The notes under the pieces are model-generated. The model was given only the letters and a program-made list of their open reading frames with translations, was not told where the DNA came from and did no database searches. A program made the position numbers and the translations under genes. A stretch of DNA of 64,000 bases. It comes from Streptomyces iconiensis (GTDB lineage: Bacteria > Actinomycetota > Actinomycetes > Streptomycetales > Streptomycetaceae). How positions within the stretch are numbered: the first letter of the stretch is position 1; each line of letters begins with the position of its first letter. The DNA is taken from assembly GCF_028657195.3 (NCBI RefSeq), contig NZ_JANCPR020000011.1, positions 124,001 to 188,000 on the forward strand, read 5' to 3'. This document shows positions 25,328-36,000 of the stretch, in pieces.

Positions 25328-26074
25328 GTGACTGTCTCTTGCGCTGCGGTGCTGTTCGATCTGGACGGGACGTTGATCGATCACGATGCCGCGTCCGATG
25401 CCGCTGTCGTGGCCGCCCTGCCCCAGCAGAGGCGGCTCTCGCATGTCGGGGCTGAGGAGATCATCCGGTGGTGGCGCGAGCTGGAGGCGTCGGCCATGGA
25501 CCGCTATCTGGCGGGCGAGATCACCTTCCAGGAGCAGCGTCGACTGCGCGTGACGGGTCTCGCGGACAGGTGCGGGCTCGGCCGGTGGTCGGACGACATG
25601 GCGGATACCTGGTTCGCCCGGTACCTGGAGCGGTACGAAGCCGAGTGGCGTGCCTTTCCCGATGTGCTGCCGGCCTTGGCGTCGCTGCGCAGAACCTCTG
25701 CCGGCCTCCTGTTCGGTGTGGTCACCAACGGAGACGCCGCTCAGCAGCGGCGGAAGCTCGCCCGGGTGGGGCTGGCCGGCCGGCTGCCGTACGTCATCGC
25801 CTCCAGCGAGGTGGGTGCCGCCAAACCGGATCCGGCGATCTTCCGTGCCGCGTGCTCCGCACTCCGACTGCCCGCGGCGCAGGTGGTCTATGTAGGAGAC
25901 CGACTGGGCACGGACGCGGAGGCCGCCGCGGGGGCCGGGCTCCACGGCGTATGGCTCGACCGGCAGGCCGCCCGGCCCGGACCGTTGTCCGTTCCCCGCG
26001 TCGAGAGCCTGGCCGAACTCCCCTCGCTCGTCACGAGCCCTCCGTCCGCGCCGGGACGACATCCCCGCGCATAG
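25328..26074 (+). CDS. HAD-superfamily hydrolase
   Basis: 248 residues with the complete HAD set: nucleophile D11 in FDLDGTLID, motif II VTNGD, motif III Lys in AAKPDPAIF and motif IV VGDRLGTDAEAA. An alpha-helical C1 cap lies between residues 20 and 100. It probably dephosphorylates a small metabolite. GTG 25328 is placed just after GACGAAAGAC, a moderate ribosome site. There is no informative neighbour. Confidence 0.88.
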   Translation: MTVSCAAVLFDLDGTLIDHDAASDAAVVAALPQQRRLSHVGAEEIIRWWRELEASAMDRYLAGEITFQEQRRLRVTGLADRCGLGRWSDDMADTWFARYLERYEAEWRAFPDVLPALASLRRTSAGLLFGVVTNGDAAQQRRKLARVGLAGRLPYVIASSEVGAAKPDPAIFRAACSALRLPAAQVVYVGDRLGTDAEAAAGAGLHGVWLDRQAARPGPLSVPRVESLAELPSLVTSPPSAPGRHPRA

Positions 26075-26240
26075 GGGTCGGCCATGTGCCATCCGGCCGG
26101 GATGACTCCGGGAGTTGCCGGTTGTCCTGCCCTTGAGGCGTGCGTGCGGGTGAGGCGGTGCGGTGCTCGTCGGCCGTCCCGGCTGGGGTGCCTCACCGGC
26201 TGGGTCGTCCTTGGTCGCCTGCCGTCACGGGCCACCCGGG

Positions 26241-26885
26241 TCACCCCTCCAGTCGTGCCAGCCAGGGATGCCCGGGGTGTACGAGCTCCAGCCACCCGCC
26301 AAGGGCACCCCGCCGTGCCCGGCTCAGCAAGGGCAGTACCCCGTCGAAGTCCGCCTGGTCCTTGGGCCGTGTCGCCTTCGCCTTGAACAGCAGCACCAAC
26401 TCCGGGACCAGATACGGGATACCGTCCACGGTCCGCTCGATGACCATGTCGTACGGCAGCCGCAGCCTCCGCTCCCGCCGGCAGATCCAGACCTCGCCCT
26501 CGTGCGGCTCACGGAAGACATCCAGCAAGAACTGACCGCTCCCCGGATCGCGCAGCCAGGTCTGGTACGTAGCCGCCAGCACCTCAGCGCCCGGCTCCCT
26601 CCAGATCCGCCCGGAACCCACGGCGTCAAACACCTCCTCGGCGAAACAGCCCTGAATCTCCGGAAACCCCGCCGCCGGTACCGCGATCTCCAGATCGCCG
26701 TGTGACCGCGACTGTTCCCCCCGGAAGAGATCCAGCGCCCACCCCGCCGCGATGCACCAGGGCGCCCCCACACCCGCCAACCGCTCCGCGACATGTTCCG
26801 GACGCCAGGCATCCGCCCAACGGGCGTCCAGTTCACCGACGTCCAGCACAGCGCCGCCGGGCGGCAGATACTCAGCCATCGGCAC
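26241..26885 (-). CDS. Nucleotidyltransferase-fold protein (aminoglycoside adenylyltransferase-like)
   Basis: 214 residues. AAGWALDLFRG followed by SHGDLEIAV is the nucleotidyltransferase core seen in AadB/Lnu-like and toxin-related enzymes, with the D/E acidic pair. The downstream FREPHEGEVWICRRERRLRLPY and PELVLLFKAKATRPKDQAD segments match the same family, in which the final Lys/Asp motif is conserved. It might modify a small molecule with AMP, but could equally be a minimal NTase of unknown role. GTG 26885 or ATG 26879 could be the start; GGAGG lies rather far upstream. It sits 132 bases downstream of the AlaRS gene, on the same strand. Confidence 0.7.
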   Translation of the reverse strand: MPMAEYLPPGGAVLDVGELDARWADAWRPEHVAERLAGVGAPWCIAAGWALDLFRGEQSRSHGDLEIAVPAAGFPEIQGCFAEEVFDAVGSGRIWREPGAEVLAATYQTWLRDPGSGQFLLDVFREPHEGEVWICRRERRLRLPYDMVIERTVDGIPYLVPELVLLFKAKATRPKDQADFDGVLPLLSRARRGALGGWLELVHPGHPWLARLEG

Positions 26886-27017
26886 AACGTACCGTCACCC
26901 TCCGAACCGGGACGCCCGCGCCGAACACCGCGCCCAGGCCAACTGGCAGCACGCATACGGCTTCGCCGCTTGACGGCATTCCATGCCCAACGGTGCCGCA
27001 CCCGGTGAACCGCAAGC

Positions 27018-29726
27018 TCAGTCGCGCGTGAGCGCGTGGGGCAGGTCGTGGAGTACGGCCGTGAGGCGGTCCGGGGTGATGCCGCCGCCCTGCGCTGTGC
27101 CGTCCGTGCCGCCGCCCTTGCCTTCCAGTAGCAGCTTGACCAGGGCTGATGCCGAGTGGCCTGCCTGTCGGGCCGCCTCGTTGACGCTGAGGACGAGGGT
27201 GGCCCTGGAACCGGCGACGGTGCCGATGGCGATGACGCCGGGGCGGCGTGCTGGGAGGCGGTCGCGGGTGGCGGCGGCGAGGGCGCGCGCGTCGGTGCCG
27301 GGTTCGCCGTCGGCGGTGACGGTGGCCGTCACGGTGCTGATGCCGTGGACGTCGGCAGCGCCCGCCGCGAGGTCGGCGGCGCGGGCGAGGGTGGCGCGTT
27401 CGCGTAGGGCCGCGGTCTGGCGGTCGGCGGCCTTGAGCCGTTCCAGGAGCGCGGCCACCCGGTCGGGGAGTTCGGCGCTGGGTGCCTGGAGCTGTTCGCA
27501 CAGCTGGGCCACCAGGTCGCGTTCGCGGGCGAGGTAGCCGAAGCCCTCGATGCCGACGGCGGCTTCCAGGCGGCGCGTACCGGCTCCGACGGACGACTCG
27601 CCGGTCAGCGCGATCACGCCGATCTGCGCCGCGTGTTCGACGTGGGTGCCGCCGCACAGTTCGCGGGACCAGGCGCCGCCGATCTCGACGACGCGGACCC
27701 GCTCCCCGTACGTCTCGCCGAACAGGGCCAGCGCGCCCAGTTCCCTGGCCTCGGTCAGCGGCATCCAGCGCACGCCGACGGGCAGGTCGCCGCGCAGGGC
27801 ACGGGCAGCGGTCTGTTCGATCGCTGCCCGGGTGGCGGTGCCGAGGGGGCCGCGCCAGGGGAAGTCGAGGCGGAGGTGGCCGGGGCGGTTGTAGGACCCG
27901 GACTGGAGCGCCGCGGGGCCGAGCACCTGGCGCAGCGCGGCATGCAGGACGTGCGTTCCGGAGTGTGCCTGGCGGGCGCCGAGGCGCCACTCGGGGTCGA
28001 CGGCCGCGCGTACGGTGTCGCCGGGCGCCAGCTCGCCCGCCGTGACGCGCACCCGGTGGACGACGAGTCCCGGCAACGGGCGCTGCACATCGAGGACTTC
28101 GGCCTCGGCCGAGGCGGCCGTCAGGTGTCCGGCGTCGCTCTCCTGCCCGCCGGACTCGGCGTAGAACGGGGTGCGGTCCAGTACGACGGTGACGATCCCG
28201 CCCTCGCCTGCCACGGGCAGCGGTCCGTCGGCGCCGAGTACGGCCTGGACGGTGGAGTCGGTGCTGAGGGTGTCGTGGGCCCGCCAGTCCGTGGGCCCGT
28301 GCGCGTCGAGGACCGTGCGGTAGGCGCCCGTCAGCGCGGTGGCGCCCGCGCTGCCCGACTTGCGGGCACGCGCGTCGGCGCGGGCACGTTCGCGCTGTGC
28401 GGTCATGAGCGCGGTGAAGCCCTCGCGGTCGACCTCGACTCCCTGTTCGGCGGCCATCTCCAGGGTGAGGTCGAGGGGGAAGCCGTAGGTGTCGTGGAGC
28501 AGGAAGGCGCTCTCGCCGGGAAGGGAGCGCCCGCCCTCGGCCCTGATATGCGAGATGGCGGTGTCCAGGACGGTGGTGCCCTGCTTCAGGGTGGAGCGGA
28601 AGGCGTCCTCCTCGGCGTACGCCTGCTGGGAGATGCGCGCGAACTCCCCCGCGACCTCCGGGTGTCCGGGTGCCATGCGGTCGCGTGCCACCGGCAGCAG
28701 TTCCGGGAGCGCGGGGTCCTCGTGGCCCAGGAGGCGCATGGCGCGTACGGCGCGGCGCAGGATGCGGCGGAGCACGTAGCCGCGGCCCTCGTTGGCGGGT
28801 GCGGTGCCGTCGGCGAGCAGCATCAGCGCGGTACGTACGTGGTCGGCGACGACGCGCAGCCGGATGTCGGCCTCGGGGTCACGGCCGTAGGTCAGGCCGG
28901 CGAGCGCCGCGGCACGGTCGAGCACCGGGCGGGTCTCGTCGGTCTCGTAGAGGTTGTCGGCGTTCTGGAGGAGGGTGGCCATGCGCTCCAGGCCCATGCC
29001 GGTGTCGATGTTGCGGCGGGGCAGTTCGCCGAGGAGCGGGTAGCCGCTCTTGCCGGGGCCCTCGCCGCGCTCGTACTGCATGAACACGAGGTTCCAGAAC
29101 TCCATGAACCGGTCCTCGTCGGCCTCGGGGCCCCCGCCCGCGCCGAAGGCGGGCCCGCGGTCGTAGAACATCTCGGAGCAGGGCCCGCAGGGTCCTGGTA
29201 CGCCCATGGACCAGAAGTTGTCCTCGTCGCCGCGCCGCACGATGCGCGCTTCGGGCAGTCCGGCGGTACGGCGCCACAGTGCCGCGCTCTCCTCGTCGGT
29301 GTGGTGGACGGTGACCCAGATCCGGCCCGGGTCGAGTCCGTAACCGCCGTCGGCCGTCGGGGTGGTGGACAGTTCCCAGGCGAGCGCGATCGCCTCTTCC
29401 TTGAAGTAGTCCCCGAAGGAGAAGTTGCCGTTCATCTGGAAGAAGGAGCCGTGGCGTGTGGTGCGCCCGACCTCCTCGATGTCCAGGGTGCGCACGCACT
29501 TCTGCACGCTGGTGGCGCGCGGCCAGGGAGCGGGTGCCTCGCCCGTCAGATACGGCTTGAAGGGCACCATGCCCGCGTTGACGAACAGCAGCGTCGGGTC
29601 CGGCGTGGGCAGCGGTGCGCTGGGAACGACGGTGTGGCCGCGCGCGGCGAAGTGGTCGAGGAAGCGGCTGCGGATCTCGGCGGTGAGCAAGGAGGGCTCC
29701 GTGACAGAAGGGACCGCGTGGGTCAC
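27018..29726 (-). CDS. Alanyl-tRNA synthetase (secondary type), full length
   Basis: 902 residues with all AlaRS domains: class II catalytic core ([49 protein letters not shown]), the editing domain zinc motifs HSGTH..H (about residue 585) and CGGTH (about 690), and the C-Ala/DHHA1 end ([27 protein letters not shown]). All catalytic and editing residues appear intact. Segments such as [16 protein letters not shown] differ from what I recall of housekeeping Streptomyces AlaRS, and the neighbour is TsaD, not the usual RuvX/Holliday gene, so I infer a second copy. GTG 29724-29726 overlaps the tsaD stop as GTGA, so both are translated together. Confidence 0.92.
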   Translation of the reverse strand: MTHAVPSVTEPSLLTAEIRSRFLDHFAARGHTVVPSAPLPTPDPTLLFVNAGMVPFKPYLTGEAPAPWPRATSVQKCVRTLDIEEVGRTTRHGSFFQMNGNFSFGDYFKEEAIALAWELSTTPTADGGYGLDPGRIWVTVHHTDEESAALWRRTAGLPEARIVRRGDEDNFWSMGVPGPCGPCSEMFYDRGPAFGAGGGPEADEDRFMEFWNLVFMQYERGEGPGKSGYPLLGELPRRNIDTGMGLERMATLLQNADNLYETDETRPVLDRAAALAGLTYGRDPEADIRLRVVADHVRTALMLLADGTAPANEGRGYVLRRILRRAVRAMRLLGHEDPALPELLPVARDRMAPGHPEVAGEFARISQQAYAEEDAFRSTLKQGTTVLDTAISHIRAEGGRSLPGESAFLLHDTYGFPLDLTLEMAAEQGVEVDREGFTALMTAQRERARADARARKSGSAGATALTGAYRTVLDAHGPTDWRAHDTLSTDSTVQAVLGADGPLPVAGEGGIVTVVLDRTPFYAESGGQESDAGHLTAASAEAEVLDVQRPLPGLVVHRVRVTAGELAPGDTVRAAVDPEWRLGARQAHSGTHVLHAALRQVLGPAALQSGSYNRPGHLRLDFPWRGPLGTATRAAIEQTAARALRGDLPVGVRWMPLTEARELGALALFGETYGERVRVVEIGGAWSRELCGGTHVEHAAQIGVIALTGESSVGAGTRRLEAAVGIEGFGYLARERDLVAQLCEQLQAPSAELPDRVAALLERLKAADRQTAALRERATLARAADLAAGAADVHGISTVTATVTADGEPGTDARALAAATRDRLPARRPGVIAIGTVAGSRATLVLSVNEAARQAGHSASALVKLLLEGKGGGTDGTAQGGGITPDRLTAVLHDLPHALTRD

Positions 29727-30784
29727 AGAGGGAGGGTGACGGCGGTACGGGGGGTCAGCGCCGCGTGGTGGAGAGGCGCCGAGGGGTCGATGGACACGTC
29801 AGGGGGCGCGGGGTCGGCGCCCGCGCGTACGAGCAGATCGCCGACGGCGGCGATCATGGCGCCGTTGTCGGTGCACAGCGCGCGTCCCGGTACGCGCAGC
29901 GCGACACCGGCCGCGGCGCAGCGCTCCTCGGCGAGGGCGCGGACGCGGGAGTTGGCCGCCACTCCCCCGACGACCACGAGGGTGCCGACGCCGTGTGCGC
30001 GGCAGGCGGCGACGGCCTTGGCGGTCAGCACATCGGCGACGGCCTCCTGGAGCGATGCCGCCGCGTCGGGCACATGTCCGTCCGGGTGGCGCTCGGCCCA
30101 GCGTGCGGCGGCGGTCTTGAGCCCGGAGAAGGAGAAGGCGTACGGGTCGACCCGTGGCCCCGTCATCGGGCGCGGGAAGCCGATGGCGCGGGGATCGCCC
30201 TCGCGCGCGGCGCTGTCGATGGCGGGCCCTCCCGGGTAGGGCAGGCCCAGAACGCGGGCGACCTTGTCGAAGCACTCGCCCGCCGCGTCGTCGACGGTGT
30301 CGCCGAGGTGGACGACGGGTTCGCGCGCCAGGTCGGTCACGAGAAGCAGCGAGGTGTGGCCGCCGGAGACGACGAGGACGACGCAGGGGTCGGGCAGCGG
30401 CCCGTGTTCGAGGGTGTCGGCGGCGACGTGCCCCGCCAGGTGGTGCACGCCGTAGAGGGGGACGCCGAGCGCGTAGGCGTAGCTCTTCGCGGCGGCGACC
30501 CCGGTCTGGAGCGCGCCGGAGAGGCCGGGGCCTGTGGTGACGGCGACCGCGCCGATGTCCCGGAGCCCGAGGCCGGCGTCGGTGAGGGCCGCGCGGACGA
30601 CGGGGCCGAGCGCGTGGAGGTGCGCGCGTGCGGCGATCTCGGGGACGACGCCGCCGTACCTGGCGTGCTCGTCCATGCTCGAAGCGAGCGCCTGGCCCAG
30701 CAGCCTTCCGCCGCGCACGAGTCCTGCGCCGGTCTCGTCGCACGAGGACTCGATGCCCAGCACGACGGGCGCGGTCGCTCCCAT
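29723..30784 (-). CDS. TsaD/Kae1-family t6A threonylcarbamoyltransferase (probable paralogue)
   Basis: 353 residues from ATG 30784, chosen because GGGAGG lies 8 bases before it and the protein then begins [17 protein letters not shown]. Metal-binding HHLAGH (about 110-115), [22 protein letters not shown] and the C-terminal [12 protein letters not shown] and CTDNGAMIA are all present. TsaD with TsaB/TsaE/TsaC makes t6A37 on ANN-decoding tRNAs. The usual partners tsaB and tsaE are not here, and instead it is coupled to an alanyl-tRNA synthetase. That odd pairing suggests an additional copy linked to the divergent synthase operon. It could also be the sole copy, which the window cannot exclude. 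Confidence 0.9.
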   Translation of the reverse strand: MGATAPVVLGIESSCDETGAGLVRGGRLLGQALASSMDEHARYGGVVPEIAARAHLHALGPVVRAALTDAGLGLRDIGAVAVTTGPGLSGALQTGVAAAKSYAYALGVPLYGVHHLAGHVAADTLEHGPLPDPCVVLVVSGGHTSLLLVTDLAREPVVHLGDTVDDAAGECFDKVARVLGLPYPGGPAIDSAAREGDPRAIGFPRPMTGPRVDPYAFSFSGLKTAAARWAERHPDGHVPDAAASLQEAVADVLTAKAVAACRAHGVGTLVVVGGVAANSRVRALAEERCAAAGVALRVPGRALCTDNGAMIAAVGDLLVRAGADPAPPDVSIDPSAPLHHAALTPRTAVTLPL

Positions 30785-31279
30785 CGGCCCACCCTCCCTG
30801 TCTTGTCGGGGCACCTCTTATTGCACATGGGTTGCAATTGCATGGTACCCGCAACGTGACGGGGTGGGGGTCGGGACCGGGGCGCCGGGTGCCGGGAGCC
30901 GCGGCGCCGGATGCGCCGGGACGCCGGGCGTCGGAAAGGGGTCCGGGCTGCGACATGGTGAATAGGGCGAACCGAGGCTGCGCTCGGCGGAGTTGCTGGG
31001 GGCAGGTCCCTCCGGCCCTTTGGCGACCTCAGTCGCGCACGCTGAAGACGCGCTATGACCAGGAGATTCAACGCGTTCACGCTTCCAGGCAATGAATCCC
31101 TGGCCCTCACCTGCACGAGGTTGTTGTGTGGAAGTAACCGAGTCCGCAACGAAGCCGGCATCGCTGGTCAGGGGTCAGCGCGTCGGTCGGCTCGTTGCCG
31201 AACAGGACTCCTGCGACGGTGGATGGCGCGTAAGGGAGCGCACATCCCGGATTCTTCGACACCAACCGAAGGCCGCGCG
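30785..31279. other. Divergent regulatory region between tsaD and synthase operons
   Basis: A 495-base region with no convincing gene. It contains the palindrome TGCAATTGCA (30833-30842) and three TTGCA repeats near the tsaD start, and a 5-bp-arm inverted repeat CCAGG..CCTGG near 31085-31102. Promoters for both operons should lie here. Confidence 0.55.
30821..30843. promoter_or_regulatory. Candidate operator for the tsaD-alaRS operon
   Basis: TTGCA occurs at 30821, 30832 and 30838, the last two within the perfect palindrome TGCAATTGCA. It lies 37-60 bases upstream of the tsaD start codon. The regulator is unknown. Confidence 0.4.
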
Positions 31280-31714
31280 ATGACAGACCATGCACCTTCC
31301 CAGGATGCCCGCTACGAACTGGGCGTGCGGACCATGTACCAACTGGGTGGGCAGACAGTCACGGATGAATTCCTGGAGGCGCTGTCCGGCGTATGCCCGG
31401 CCCTGGGAGAACACATTGTCAGCACGATTTACGGAGAGCTGTACCAACGGCCGGAACTGAGCCCGGCCGAAAGGGGGCTGACCACGCTCGTGGTATTGGC
31501 AACCCTCGGAGACTGTGAGAGAGAAATCCGCCTGCACGCCAAAGTCGCGCTGAACGCGGGGCTCAGCCCGGCCCGCATCATCGAGACGATGTTCCAGATA
31601 GCCCCCTACGCAGGGGTACCGCGCGCCCTGAACGCCGTTCTGGTCCTGCGCGAGATCTTCAACGAGATGAACCTGCTGCCGGTGGTCGCGGACCGCGGCC
31701 GTCCGGCATCGTGA
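31280..31714 (+). CDS. Carboxymuconolactone decarboxylase-like (CMD/AhpD-fold) protein
   Basis: 144 residues of the all-helical CMD family: SPAERGLTTLVVLATLGDCEREIRLHAKVALNAGLSPARIIE corresponds to the conserved core, here with a single Cys ahead of the His position and ending NEMNLLPV. Such proteins are decarboxylases, peroxide scavengers or small-molecule lyases. ATG 31280 has GAAGG 9 bases upstream; longer frames upstream are shadows. It is the first gene of the synthase operon, 12 bases before the AT-ACP gene, so it may tailor or protect the product. Confidence 0.8.
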   Translation: MTDHAPSQDARYELGVRTMYQLGGQTVTDEFLEALSGVCPALGEHIVSTIYGELYQRPELSPAERGLTTLVVLATLGDCEREIRLHAKVALNAGLSPARIIETMFQIAPYAGVPRALNAVLVLREIFNEMNLLPVVADRGRPAS

Positions 31715-31726
31715 TCGGAGAGGCTC

Positions 31727-33085
31727 ATGTCCACTCGCACCGCCTTCCTCTTTCCCGGACAGGGCTCCTACGTGCCGGGCCTCGTAGGGGAATTACGGCA
31801 TGAGCACGCGAGGGCCCGCGGTGTGCTGGAGGCAGTGGACGCCGCATGCGGCGACGCCGGGCACGAGCCCGTCTCGCATCTGCTGACCGACGCCGCGGCG
31901 CCGGGCGCGGACGAGCTGATGTCACAACGACCGGGGGACTTGGACCTCGCGATGTTCGCCGCGAATCTGGTCTGCTTCGAGATGCTCACAGCACGGGGCG
32001 TACGCGCGGACGTCCTGGCAGGCCACAGCTTCGGGGAACTGTCGGCCCTCACCGCCGCCGGTGCCGTGAGTACCGAGGACGCCACGCGGATGGTCTGCAT
32101 GCGCGTGCAGGCGATCCGGGAGGCGCCCCCTGCCGACGGAGGCATGCTCGCGGTCGCGCTGGACGCGCGCCGGGCCGCGCACCTGGTCGGAGTGCTGGAC
32201 GACCCCGAGGTGGCGCTCGCCGTGGACAACGGGCCGGAGCAGTGCGTCGTCTCCGGGCCGGACGCGGCGCTCGCCCGTGCCGAGCAACTCGCGAAGGCGG
32301 CCGACGCGTCACCGGTGCGTCTCCGTGCCGCGATGCCCTTCCACAACGCGATACTGCGCCGCACCAACTCCGTCCTCTCCGAGATGACCACGGACATCGC
32401 GCTGTCGGCACCGTCCCTGCCGGTGTACTCCGCGATCCTGGGCAGGTACGTCGAATCCGCCTCGGACATCCGGTCCCTGATCGACATCCACCTGACGCGC
32501 CCTGTCATGTTCTACGACTGCTTGCTGCGGCTGCACAGCGACGGCGTCCGGACCTTTGTGGAGTCCGGCGGCCACGACACGCTGTCGCGGCTCGTGAAGG
32601 CGTGCCTGCCCGGCGGGCCCACCACCGTCGCGCCCTTCGTCTCACGGCTCTCGCCGGGCGAGCTTGCCCAGTTGCTCGCCCCCCTCACCGGAGACGAGCC
32701 AGGGAGTGCTGGGGCCGAGGACGCCCCAGCGCCCGCGCACGGCCCAGCCCCCGTGGCTGACGAGGGTGAGCCCACCGCCCCCTCCGACACCCCGCAGGAG
32801 GCGGCCCACGCGGAGGGCGGCACGGACGGCGACGTCATCGGCGAAGTGCGCTCGATCTACGCCGATTTCCTCGATCTTCCCGAGGAGATGCTGGACGAGG
32901 AGATCGATCTGGAGGCGGACCTGGGGGTCGACTCCATCAAACAGATCGAGGTCTTCGACCTGGCCCGCAGGAAACTCCACCGCAAGCGACCGCCGGAGGA
33001 CCTGCGCACCACCTCGTACACGACGCTGCCCAAGATCGCCGCACTGATCGAGGACCTCGACCCCGACGAGGAGGCCGCGTCATGA
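31727..33085 (+). CDS. Acyltransferase - acyl carrier protein didomain (PUFA-type)
   Basis: 452 residues. Residues 1-300 are a FabD-type malonyl/acyl transferase: FPGQGSYVPG, nucleophile in GHSFGE (Ser101), catalytic His206 in PFHNAIL. After an Ala/Pro/Glu-rich linker (about 320-368) comes an ACP, with the phosphopantetheine Ser403 in LGVDSIKQIEVF. The DSIK form is typical of PUFA-synthase and enediyne-type ACPs rather than modular PKS (DSL) ones. It loads and carries the chain for the 1,900-residue partner; its stop overlaps that gene's start as ATGA. RBS GGAGAGG precedes ATG. Confidence 0.9.
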   Translation: MSTRTAFLFPGQGSYVPGLVGELRHEHARARGVLEAVDAACGDAGHEPVSHLLTDAAAPGADELMSQRPGDLDLAMFAANLVCFEMLTARGVRADVLAGHSFGELSALTAAGAVSTEDATRMVCMRVQAIREAPPADGGMLAVALDARRAAHLVGVLDDPEVALAVDNGPEQCVVSGPDAALARAEQLAKAADASPVRLRAAMPFHNAILRRTNSVLSEMTTDIALSAPSLPVYSAILGRYVESASDIRSLIDIHLTRPVMFYDCLLRLHSDGVRTFVESGGHDTLSRLVKACLPGGPTTVAPFVSRLSPGELAQLLAPLTGDEPGSAGAEDAPAPAHGPAPVADEGEPTAPSDTPQEAAHAEGGTDGDVIGEVRSIYADFLDLPEEMLDEEIDLEADLGVDSIKQIEVFDLARRKLHRKRPPEDLRTTSYTTLPKIAALIEDLDPDEEAAS

Positions 33086-36000
33086 GCCGGGAGTTCGATG
33101 GCAAGGTGGCGCTGGTGACAGGCGGCGGGAAGGGAGTCGGCCGCGCCGTGTGCCGCCTTCTCGCGGAACGCGGCGCGCACGTGATCGTCAACTGTTTCCA
33201 CTCCGAGCCGGCCGCGCGCTGCACCGCGGAGGAGATCCGGCGCGGCGGTGGCGCGGCGGAGACGATACGGGCCTCTGTCGCCGACCGGGACGCGGTCGCG
33301 CACATGTTCGCGACCGTCGAGGCACGCCACGGCGGGCTGGACATCCTGGTCAACAACGCCTCGCGGGGCATGGGAGCCGTCGGCGACCTGCACGACGAGG
33401 ACTGGGACAAGACGATCGCGGTGAACCTCGACGGCAGCCGCTGGTGCTCGCAGCACGCCGCCCGCCTCATGGCCCCACGGGGCGGCGGATCCATCGTGAA
33501 CCTCTCAGCGGCGGGGGCAGGGTGGGTGATCCCCGACTACGCCGCCGGCGGAGTGGCCAAGGCCGCCGCGGAATCACTGACCCGGTATCTGGCCGTCGAG
33601 TACGCACCCCACGGAATCCGGGTCAACACCGCCTCGGCGAGCGTCATCGAGAACGAGACGCTGGAGAAGTTCTCTCAGAGCGCCGCGCTGCGCGAGACCC
33701 TCGTCCGCGCGACACCTTTGGGCCGCCTTGCTGATGAGACCGATCTGGCCGAGGTGGTCGCGTACCTCGCCTCGGAACGTTCCGCCTTCATCACGGGCCA
33801 GACCCTCCTCGCCGACGGCGGCCTGACCCTGTGCTCGGCCAGCTTCTCACCGTCCGGGCAAGTGAAACCGCTGGCTGGTCCGGAACCGCGGACGGCTGCC
33901 TCTCCGCGCTCCGGCGGAGACCTCGTAGCCATCGTCGGCACGGGCATGACCGTCCCCGGAGCCAACAGCCCCCGCGAATTCTGGGAATCCGTCGGACAGA
34001 GCCCCGCTGCCTTCACCGAGCCGGACGACCGCTGGCCGCTGGAGCACTTCTGGTCCGCCGACCCGGAAGCCCCCGACCGGACCTATTCCCGGGTCGCGGG
34101 ATTTGTGCACGACTTCCACCCGCACCACCTGCTGGAGGAAGAGGAGGAAGAGCACGGGACCGTCGCCGACGAGACGACCCGGTGGCTGCGCCACACACTG
34201 CTCCAGGCGCGCGAGGAGACCTCGATGCGCCCCGAGTACCGGTGCGGCCTCTACGTAGGTGCCTGGCCAGGTGGCAGCCAGGCGCTTGCCGAAGCCCTCA
34301 TCGTGGAGACCCTCACCACGCGCGCGCAGTTGCCGCCGGAGCAGACTGCGGCGCTCCGCACGCTGTTGAGCGAGCACTACACGCGGGCCGGAGAGGAGCA
34401 CGTACTGCCGGACCGGATGCTCCAGCGGGCGGCCCGGGGAATCCTCGAACCGCTGACCGAGGCCGTTGTCGTCGATACGGCATGTTCCTCCTCCCTGTAC
34501 ACGGCGGATTTCGGAGCCAAGGCTCTGCTGGCAGGAGAGTGCGACATCGCGTTCTGCGGTGGCATCGAGGTCCTCGACCCCACCGCCTGCGTGCTCTTCG
34601 CCAAGTTGCGTGGGCTGTCACCCACAGGGCGGGTGCACTCGCTCGACGCCCGGGCGGACGGAACGCTCTTCAGCGACGGCGCGAGCATGGTCGCGCTGAA
34701 GCTCCTCTCCCGGGCCCAGGAGGACGGCGACGACATCCAGGGCGTGCTCTGCGGCTTCGGCGCCGCCGCCGACGGCCGGGGCAAGTCGATCTCGGCCCCC
34801 AACCCCAAGGGGCAGAGCCTCGCCGTCCGGCGTGCTCGCGCGGTCAACGGTACGGAAGCGGGAGACATTTCCTGGATCCTGGCGCACGCCACGGGCACGC
34901 CGGCGGGCGACCGCTCGGAGCTGGAAGCGCTCAATGAACTCGCCCCGCAAGACGGCTACCTCTGCACGTCCAACAAGGCCGACATCGGACACACCGGCTG
35001 GGCGGCAGGCGCCGCGTCCCTCACCCACGCCGTCCAGGCCATGGAGCACGAGCGCATCCCAGGACAGAGCGATTTCGTCTCGCCGCCCCAGGACATCTCG
35101 ATTCCGCGCATCTCGGTACCCGAGACCGGCCGAAGCTTTCCGCGGGACGACGACCGTCCCCGCACGGTAGGTGTCTCCGCGTTCGGCTTCGGCGGTACCA
35201 ACGGCCACCTCCTCGTCGCCGACCGCCCCGGCCAGGAACACCAGCGTTCGGTACCGGCGGCAGGTGAGGAGGAGACCGTACTCGTCGCCTGGAGCGCCCA
35301 CCTGCCCGGCGTCCCCTCCCACGACGACGTGCGCCGCTGGCTCGGCGGCTCCGGGCCGGCCCCCGAGCGCGGTTTCGGGGAGAGCTACCCCGCTCCGGCC
35401 CCGGCGGATATCCGGCTGTCTCCCCGGACCATCCAGACCATCGACCGTTGCCAGCTCATGGCCATCGAGGTGACCAGCAGGTTCCTCGGCGAGCACGGAG
35501 AACTGTGGAACCCGGTCCGTGACACCACAGGCGTTTTCGCCGCTCATACCGGCATCCCCCTGCGCCTGGCCGAAGCGACCTTGCGCTGCCACGCCGACCG
35601 GCTCTCCGCTCTGCTGAAGGACGCCGACCCGGCCGTCGCCGCCGGAGGGCAGCAGGTGCTGGACCGAGTGCGCGGCCACGTGCCCGAGAGCAACGAGGAC
35701 ACGCAACCCGGTGTGATGACCAACGTCATCGCCTCCCGTATCGCCGCCCGTTTTGACCTGCACGGGGCGTCGATGACGCTCGACGCGGGCGAGGACTCGA
35801 CGCCGGCGGCACTCAAGGCGGCCGAGCGCCATCTGCACACCGGCGAGCTGGACTTGGCCCTCGTCCTGGCTCTCAACGGCAACAGCACCAGCGAACTGGC
35901 CGCCCTCACCGGGCACGACGCCGAAGCGCTCGCTGAAGGCGCCTTCCTCCTGGCCGTCACCACCGCACGCCAGGCCCGGCAGCACGACTGGCCCGTCCTG

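Noticed and set aside
27633..30239. 868-codon plus-strand frame opposite AlaRS and TsaD
   Set aside because: Antisense shadow of two conserved proteins; sequence is low-complexity Gly/Ala/Arg/Val-rich without motifs.
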